Source: Hamiltosporidium magnivora (lineage: Eukaryota; Microsporidia; Dubosqiidae). From it: a DNA stretch of 17,700 nt. The position numbers and the translations under genes were made by a program. Shown here in pieces: positions 11,861 to 17,700 of the stretch; position 1 is the stretch's first letter; every line of letters begins with the position of its first letter. Where the stretch lies: NCBI GenBank assembly GCA_004325065.1, contig PITI01000183.1:1-17700 (forward strand), given 5' to 3'. The notes below the pieces were generated by a model, which searched no databases, was not told where the DNA came from, and saw only the letters and a program-made list of their open reading frames with translations.

Positions 11861-14610
11861 AAATTTCTAAGTGTCATGAAATAAATATTACATTTGCAAT
11901 TTTTATGAATAGACATAATATTTATCGAAAAAACCAAAAAAAATAATAAATGGGAATGAATTATAAGAAATCAAAACTCATTTACTTTTTCTACGCATCT
12001 TAAGGGGGATTTTTATGATTTAAGAAAATTCAATTTGCTGATATTTCTATTCTTAATAGTTCTAGGTAAATATAAATCTAATTTTATACAGAGAACAAAA
12101 AATCTTTTATTTCTATGTACATTCGAAAGATTCTTTCGCTGTACTTCTTCGCTTCTTCTTAACGCTGCCATCAAGTACTATTTCAAGCTGACAAAACATT
12201 GTTTGTTAAAACAATACCTTTTATTGTATACAAAATATTTTTTTGATCAAAAAATTAGAAAAATATAAACTACATAGAAAGTCTTACTTTAAAAAAATTT
12301 CAATTCTTTCAGAAGATACAATCTTTTATCTTCGATTTTTTTCATTTCTTCATATATATTTTTATTCGAAAAAACTCGATATTTTTGGTCAAAATATTCG
12401 AAATTTTCTCAGTTGTCTTCTTTTATTTATTAAGCTAACAAGAAAACACATTAAAATTTATCGAGATCCTAAACATACACGACTTTCGTTTCTATATGTA
12501 AATTGACAATTTTACTAAAATGCAATATTATATATTGAAATTTAAATATATAAGACTGAATTTACATTATTGGATTTACTTTTAAAATATCTCATATAAA
12601 ATATCTCTAGCGGGAACTTTTAAAGTTTTTTAAATTTAAAGTGTTAGACAATTTAAACAACACTGCTTCTATGTCGTCATTTCCGTTATAAGTTGTATTG
12701 GTTTGAAAAATATCTGAAACTATAAAACGGTTTTGGTGCTAGCTTATAGAACCGGAAAAAAAGCAGACATTTGCGAAACCATAGTTTAAATGTCGTATAT
12801 ATATGAAAATCAAAAGTGGTTTTATTAACCAGTATGGTAGGCGCGGCTTCAAAAACATTAACAAAGTATTTATCTTAAAAAAAGAATTTTTGCATAATAT
12901 TTCTCATAAACATACTCCGGATATTTTTATCTCGCAATACTCAATAAATATAACAAATTCAAAAGAATTTACAAATAAAAGTTCTTGATGCTTACATAAA
13001 TGATGCATATGCTAAACTCGTATTATTGTTTTTATTATTTAAAATTGTAATTCATAGATTGTTTGTTCAAATTAATATTGTAAATGAATTTTTTATAATA
13101 AAAAAATTCAAAATGAAAAAAACGTAACTTAAAAACATGATTGCCTATTATAATATCTTATAAATTAAGACATAGATTTTGCTATCTTTAGAAAACTTTT
13201 ATTTGAGAGAAACATTTTGTTGTCAATAAAGTTTTTTCAAATCAAATGTAAAATCTGATATTACAATCCAAAAACATAATATTTTGTTTAACAACATAAG
13301 AAGTTTTACAAAATATGTATAAAAAAACACTTATAAATACTTTGTACGGAACACTTATTTTTTATACTTTGGATATTATCACATTACAGACAATTTTCGC
13401 GGTTTAATCGATATAAATCAAAAATCTAACCTATATTAATATGAATATTTTATGACTTAGAACCTTCTTTATTTTTCTTTTTCAAATATAAAATGTCTTA
13501 CTTTCCTTACTTATACTTTGATTGTAAAAAGTTTAATGGATTATAGGTACTAAATATTTCATCTTCGTTTTTTCTGATTAAGTTCTATTGAATTCGTAAA
13601 GTAAGACTTCAAATCATTAAGAGAATAAAGTTGGAAAAATATGTAGAAAATTACATCACTGTGGGGAAAAACGGTGAACTTTCACTTAAAGTTACACACT
13701 TTGTATATTACATACTAGAAAGCACACGCATTTTTTTATTAATGAATATGCTGCCTTGTAAGTATGTTTTATTTAGTTTTTTCTTTCGAACGCATTAATA
13801 GCTATAATTTTGCTGTAAATCTATTTCCAATTATATTCCCATTTGCATCCAATATTCAAAACTATGCAATAGTATTGGATTTGTCCATTAAAATTTTATC
13901 ATCAGTTTCGTTTAATAAACTTAAATCTCATAATAAGTCTATGTCGCCATTTTAGGTATCTCTGCTGATTATTAAATTTTGTTAAAAAATATTTTCCTAG
14001 ATAAACTTTGAAGTTTTGTTCAAGTAAAGTTTGGTTAACCTTCATCTTACAAAAGTCGCAATTCTAAACAAGTATGGATCATAATGTCTAGAATATTTCA
14101 ATTTTGAATTTAATATTTAATCTTCGACGTTAGTTTCTTATTCGGAAATGTAAGATGTATCTTATTTTCATGCTTTAGATTAGTCTAAGATTAAGCATAA
14201 TTTCCATTAAAAATTGAATAAGCATTTTTTTGCATTTAGATGTAAAATTGTTATTCAAATAGTTTTACATCTTTATACATTAAATACAAGCTGTCAGTTT
14301 AATAAGCAAAAATAGATTTTAATGACTATTTTTAATTTTCTAGAGATCAATGAGCCTATTCTTAATTATATTTGCCAAATAAGTAATTTATTCGGCATAC
14401 AAATATTTAAAATCGATAGCAAAAAATCAAAACCACGTACGATTCTCTAGTGGTGTGATTTTAAAAAAACCTGTGGAAGATCGCGTTTAATATTTAGGCA
14501 AGAATTTTTCTTATACTGTTTTCATATTAGTTTTTGCATAGTGTGGCAAACTCAAACCCGATTAAAGTGCTTTTGTTTTTTTAAAATATTCTTAACTATA
14601 TTTAAGAATT
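11861..14610. other. AT-rich non-coding stretch with chance-length frames
   Basis: No gene is recognised. The + strand frames 12035-12268 (77 codons) and 12243-12506 (87 codons) overlap in different frames. Both are rich in Lys, Phe, Leu and Ile with no domain motif. Two smaller frames at 12803-12988 and 13764-13955 are similar. Given stop frequency at this base composition, about one frame of 85 codons is expected by chance in the window. A strong hairpin at 14238-14272 is listed separately. Confidence 0.65.
14238..14272. repeat. 35-base hairpin, 10 perfect pairs extendable to 15 with two G-U pairs
   Basis: AGATGTAAAA at 14238-14247 pairs perfectly with TTTTACATCT at 14263-14272. Read as RNA, five more inner pairs form, two of them G-U wobbles, leaving a 5-base loop (ATTCA). 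The wobble pairs suit an RNA stem or an imperfect inverted-repeat element slightly eroded by mutation. There is no downstream U-run typical of a polymerase III terminator and no flanking gene, so no role is assigned. Confidence 0.5.
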
Positions 14611-14915
14611 TCTCCCACCATGGAAGAGCAGAATTGGCTTGAAGTATTCTCTGCTTGTTGCAAGAGGCTATTAATCAGTTCCGGTATTGCTGTTTTGAGG
14701 GTGGGCGTAGTAGCAACAACACAACCTTTTTATCAATTTGTTAAGAAATTTAAAAAATTAATTCTAACTTACGAGAAATTTAAAAACTACCTACCGTAGC
14801 TAAACATTGGCTAGTGACTGATGAGCGGCATTACCGAGCGAGAACAGCGCTTAAGTAAGCTGTTGTGCCGAGAAAAAATAAATAAAGAATTGAGCATATT
14901 CATTCGTCTTAGTTT
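14611..14915 (+). repeat. Candidate retroelement remnant (LTR-like) with tandem polyadenylation signal
   Basis: Bases 14611-14730 are about 45% G+C, and 14811-14870 is again GC-rich, in surroundings near 25%. The segment carries GTAGTAGCAACAACACAACC, a 12-base direct repeat GAAATTTAAAAA at 14745-14756 and 14775-14786 (exactly 30 bases apart), an inverted repeat AACAGC (14843-14848) with GCTGTT (14859-14864), and overlapping AATAAA signals at 14877-14886. A GC-richer block, then AATAAA, then a short tail is the order seen in the R-U5 part of many arthropod LTRs. No matching second copy, primer-binding site or gag/pol frame is in the window, so a solo LTR or other fragment is the most that can be proposed. 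Confidence 0.35.
14877..14886 (+). promoter_or_regulatory. Overlapping AATAAA polyadenylation signals
   Basis: AATAAATAAA gives two overlapping hexamers. AATAAA is common by chance in AT-rich DNA. This one is worth noting only because it lies at the end of a GC-richer block without other explanation. Confidence 0.25.
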
Positions 14916-17375
14916 TCAAAAAATAAAAATAATCCCATTTTTTTGTAACGCTTTATTTGAATTATGATTCTATGTGTTTGCATGATATCTTTTAAACGTT
15001 TACTTTATTCTCGCTCATAACTTTTAAGGGATTTGCTTTCTTCAGGCTTCAAAAATCTATAAACGGCATAATTGTGGCAGAATAATTATTTTTTAATTGA
15101 GAGGCAAATAAAATAGGCTTTGTATTTTGCAGTTTTATCTGATATTTATATACATAGAAAAGAATAATATGCTTTCTGGATATATCCAACTAAAAATCAA
15201 AGGAATCATACAGTATATATCAAGCCTTGTGATAGGGCAAAATATATTTCAAAAAAAATTTTAGCCTCCACGTTTCCAGGCTTTTACCATATCATAATTT
15301 AAAATCACATATAAAAACCATATTTATCTTCATATTTTGATCGTAGTTTATCTAGTTTAACTTATGAATTATATTCTTTATAAGTAGAAAAATATATTGG
15401 GATCGAATTATAAAAATTAAACATGTTTTGTTTACTATTTTGATTATACTCGGAAAATTTCACAACAGAAAGAGCTTTTAAACTATGTTTCACATTTTCC
15501 GTGGCTTTAGCATAAAAGATTTAAAAATATAGCTGCGTTTTTTACTTGTAATCAATAGTTTCAGAGTCTGAGCAATGCAAAGAATCTTTATGGCGTCTCT
15601 GTTAAACTCCGCTAAGAATAATTCGAACTTATGCAATTTTATCGTTATTTTGTATGCCATGCACAAAGAGTAGCTTTTTAAGTAATTACTTATTATTTTA
15701 CTTTCTTTATAAAACTCTTTCCCAAAATAGATCTTCTCAATAATACAATACTTGTGCTTAATATCATAAAAATGTTTTAACGAGATAGTATTCAAATGGT
15801 ACTTTTGAAATTTAATATACAAAATATTCTTTTTTCATTTTGATATCATATTACCTTAAATATTGAAAAATTTTATTACGAGGCTAATTTTCAAATATAT
15901 GATGTAATAAAACACATAATGACTGATTTGCCACCTGGTTTATCCTGAATTTTACAAGGTATTGTCTAATATATATCTTTTTAAGAACTAGTCTTTATTG
16001 CAAATTTAAAGTGAAATCTTTCATCGTGAGATCATAATATTGAAATGTATGTCCAACTTTTTTGTGTAAAACGCTATACATTTTAGATTAGAAAATAAAA
16101 GTATTTTGTTGAAATAATACAAGCTTAATATCTTTATATTGCGAAATTACTCATATAATTTGGACTTATTAAGAAAAAAAACATGATCCCTTTCTAGATC
16201 AAATTAAAAAAGTATAAAAATCTTTGTTTAGGCTTTGTGAAAAAAAAACAAGGATTGCATGATTACCAGCAAGTTGACTTAATTATATGTAATGAATATT
16301 TTCCTGTCTATTTCAACGCCGTATGGCGCTAATTCCGGATTAGATTGCAAATTTCATCTATTAAGAGGCATACACAAGAATTTTTGGACTTATTGTGGTT
16401 TCGCCGTTAGATTTTTCGCATTTTTTGTAATTACTTCCAAAAGTTATTTGAACAATACTTTAGCTATCTGGTCCTATGATGGAAAGAAAGATAACCGTGC
16501 AGTAAAATTTAAATTTCCTTTTGTGTTATAAACATTGTCATCATATATAACACCAATACCATGGTAATCTTATAGAACGAAGAAATATATACCCTATTGT
16601 CAAAAAATCACTAAGATACTAGAATAAATCATAATTGACTCTTCGTTAGTGTAATTGGAGTAAGAAGAAAAGATTCGAGAAAATTAATATTTATAAGAGT
16701 TGTATAAAGTTTTTAGATTTTCAATGGTACGTCGATTATCAATCCAAGAAAAGAATCTTATTATTATTTTCAAGGTAAGTTATAAACTCGATACAATAAA
16801 TATAGTTCGATCCTAGATTTATGCATATTCTATGATATTAAATTTAATTTTAAAAAATAAAATAACTTTATTTTACAACTTAAAAATGCAAAACAATTCG
16901 TTTGACAAAGTCTTAACAAATCGCTAAAACATAAATACTTTGAAAAATGAATATGAAAATTTTAACTTTTTTCGAAATATATGCAAATTATGACCAAAAA
17001 ATTGTAAGATAAAAACATATTTGTTATATTTAAACTGAATGTTATTAGGCTTGATATCTAGTAGAAAATACGATTTTCTAATGCACGAGCGTATGTTTTG
17101 TATTTTTCTTTTTCATATTGATGAAAATTTATATAAATAAAAAAAATAAGTTCAACCTATTAAATCTTTTCATAATAGTGTAAATCGAAATATTCTGTAA
17201 GGAAATTAACTTAATTTCAATGTTGAGTCGATAAGTCATTTTAATATGCGATTTTTGCCAATTAAGAAATTTTTTTTCTTTCAATTCTCGATAATTCAAT
17301 CAATAACAATATAAAAATAACGAACATTTTTACTAAATCATCTGATGATGCATGTTTATAGAATGTCTCGGTTGT
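14916..17375. other. AT-rich non-coding flank of the transposon
   Basis: No gene is recognised. The longest open frame of the window, 110 codons on the minus strand, lies at 15490-15822 and is listed separately. A 79-codon + strand frame at 16292-16531 is somewhat less AT-rich than its surroundings but has no motif. Just before the insertion point, CGGTT at 17369-17373 mirrors AACCG at 17378-17382 across the TTAA, probably by chance. Confidence 0.65.
15490..15822 (-). other. Longest open frame (110 codons), unrecognised, probably not a gene
   Basis: The frame would encode a basic protein rich in Lys, Ile, Leu, Ser, Tyr and Phe, the set that AT-rich codons give. I see no signal peptide, clear membrane segment, repeat or known motif. 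A middle part (residues 65-95, around the words FELFLAEFNRDAIKILCIAQTL) has a more mixed, amphipathic composition. My rough estimate for base composition near 25% G+C is that a frame this long arises by chance about 0.1 times per window of this size, so it is borderline. It could be an exon of a spliced gene, since eukaryotic exons need not carry ATG and stop, but no splice context supports this. Confidence 0.12.
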
Positions 17376-17379
17376 TTAA
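17376..17379. other. TTAA target site next to the transposon end
   Basis: TTAA stands directly before the CCGTTTG terminus. piggyBac-type elements duplicate exactly this tetranucleotide on insertion. The partner copy should lie just past the right terminus, outside the window. TTAA alone is common in such AT-rich DNA, so its weight comes from its position. Confidence 0.65.
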
Positions 17380-17391
17380 CCGTTTGACTGC
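17380..17391 (+). repeat. Candidate left terminal inverted repeat of the piggyBac-like element
   Basis: The 12 bases CCGTTTGACTGC begin immediately after TTAA. Many piggyBac-like elements of insects and vertebrates have termini of this general form (CC, a T-rich or G-containing run, then a CTGC-like end). The exact inner limit cannot be fixed without the right end. Confidence 0.6.
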
Positions 17392-17460
17392 TACGCGGCG
17401 CGAATGCGCTTCGTTCATTTGTCTCGAAAACAGCGACGCAGCGCTTTCGCGCTGCCAGTC
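17386..17460. repeat. Subterminal inverted repeat with a perfect GC-rich hairpin
   Basis: The segment 17386-17410, starting GACTG and containing GGCGCGAATGCGCT, matches the reverse complement of 17440-17460, which ends in CCAGTC. GACTG matches exactly and the 14-base core matches at 12 positions, with a small gap between the two blocks. Inside the right arm, 17438-17444 (GCAGCGC) pairs perfectly with 17449-17455 (GCGCTGC) around a 4-base loop. Subterminal repeats in piggyBac elements are known to help the transposase bind and pair the ends. That role here is inferred from position. Confidence 0.6.
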
Positions 17461-17580
17461 ACAGTGTGTCTTTTTGCTCCGTGGAATTGAACGTAGTCTG
17501 ACCTCGCGAGTACTTTGTAACACGAGTGTATTCTAAACTAACTTTTTACCGTTTTTATATATTATTTAAAAAATATAACC
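17461..17580 (+). promoter_or_regulatory. Leader and probable promoter region of the transposase
   Basis: This stretch lies between the subterminal repeat and the ATG. Its first half is GC-richer (TGTGTC, TGCTCCGTGG and CCTCGCGAG can be read), and from about 17536 it becomes strongly AT-rich, with a TATATATTA run at 17556-17564. That TATA-like run is only about 20 bases before the ATG, so it is probably leader rather than a core promoter. Transcription start signals more likely lie in or before the GC-rich part, but I cannot place one. Confidence 0.35.
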
Positions 17581-17700
17581 ATGTCACGGACTATTATTTC
17601 GGACGTTGATTCGATTGCTAGCGATTCTGAGGATGGTGAAATTGGTGGTGACACAAGTAGTGATGATAGCATTATTATAACTCATCGAAGAAAAAGACTG
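17581..17700 (+). CDS. piggyBac-family transposase, N-terminal 40 codons (partial, runs off the window)
   Basis: This is probably the start of the transposase that cuts the element out and reinserts it at TTAA sites in the nucleus. The frame is open for all 40 codons and reaches the window edge without a stop. The ATG at 17581 is chosen because it sits in a favourable animal context (AACC before ATG) and is followed by a coherent, biased protein. Residues 8-29 hold nine Asp/Glu (D8, D10, D15, E17, D18, E20, D24, D28, D29) mixed with Ser and Gly, and residues 36-39 are RRKR, a possible nuclear-localisation patch. An acidic, disordered N-terminus is usual for piggyBac transposases. The catalytic DDD/DDE domain and the C-terminal cysteine-rich domain would lie downstream and are not visible. 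The family call rests mostly on the adjacent terminus. Another acidic nuclear protein or a domesticated copy is possible but less likely. Confidence 0.68.
   Translation, partial: MSRTIISDVDSIASDSEDGEIGGDTSSDDSIIITHRRKRL

Larger units (their letters stand above)
17380..17700 (+). mobile_element. piggyBac-like DNA transposon, 5' end (continues past the window)
   Basis: This is the left part of a cut-and-paste transposon of the piggyBac superfamily. What is seen: a TTAA at 17376-17379 is followed at once by CCGTTTGACTGC, then a GC-rich leader of about 150 bp, a short AT-rich stretch, and an ATG at 17581 opening an acidic reading frame that stays open to the window edge. What is known: piggyBac elements insert only at TTAA, duplicate it, and often have termini starting with CC followed by a T-rich/G run; the transposase begins 100-300 bp from the left end. 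The leader is near 50% G+C, while the flank is about a quarter G+C, which fits a foreign and fairly recent insertion. The right terminus and second TTAA lie outside the window, so whether the copy is complete cannot be judged. Confidence 0.72.

Noticed and set aside
12035..12506. Two overlapping open frames as one frameshifted gene
   Set aside because: Both translations are low-complexity Lys/Phe/Leu/Ile-rich strings with no shared domain or motif, and frames of this length are expected by chance at this base composition.
1..17375. CRISPR array or satellite tandem repeat
   Set aside because: I saw no regularly spaced repeat units. The longest tandem run noticed is four CTA units at 7571-7582.
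17345..17536. 63-codon + strand open frame overlapping the transposon terminus
   Set aside because: It starts in the flank, runs across the TTAA and the GC-rich terminal and subterminal repeats, and stops before the transposase ATG. It is open only because the GC-rich leader has few stop codons.
1..17700. Bacterial symbiont, phage, organelle or polydnavirus segment
   Set aside because: The near-absence of long open frames excludes bacterial, phage and organelle DNA. No viral gene family is recognisable, and the piggyBac-like element fits an ordinary eukaryotic chromosome.

Overview
The window looks like AT-rich, gene-poor eukaryotic intergenic DNA, with the 5' end of a piggyBac-like DNA transposon at its right edge. 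I judge most of it to be roughly one quarter G+C. No open frame exceeds about 110 codons on either strand, and I found no rRNA, convincing tRNA, operon or CRISPR array. That excludes an ordinary bacterial, phage or organelle segment. An insect or other arthropod is the most likely source, because of the piggyBac-like element and the AT-rich background. A fly is a weaker guess, based on the look of some short GC-richer patches. Neither assignment can be proved from the sequence alone.

Layout. Bases 1 to about 17375 carry no gene I can recognise. Four short patches stand out because they are near 40-52% G+C and have less repetitive wording: about 2541-2630, 7485-7760, 11661-11860 and 14611-14915. 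They look like eroded mobile-element or retroposon fragments. One (14611-14915) has a tandem AATAAA polyadenylation signal and could be an LTR remnant. Another (11661-11860) has a weak tRNA-promoter-like pair of boxes. A few longer hairpins lie between the patches (4189-4222, 14238-14272, 3527-3548), but hairpins of this size are only slightly more than chance predicts in such AT-rich DNA. The A/T balance of the + strand changes along the window: A-rich near 3400-4100, T-rich over much of 5000-9600, and A-rich again near 11000-11500.

Right end. At 17376 a TTAA is followed directly by CCGTTTGACTGC, the form expected at a piggyBac-type terminus. A GC-rich leader with a subterminal inverted repeat comes next. 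An ATG at 17581 then opens a reading frame that runs off the window, with an acidic, serine-rich start and an RRKR cluster, like the N-terminus of a piggyBac-family transposase. The leader contrasts sharply in base composition with the flanking DNA, which suggests a fairly recent insertion into old, decayed sequence.

I found no multi-gene system here. The piggyBac-like element is the only well-supported functional unit.
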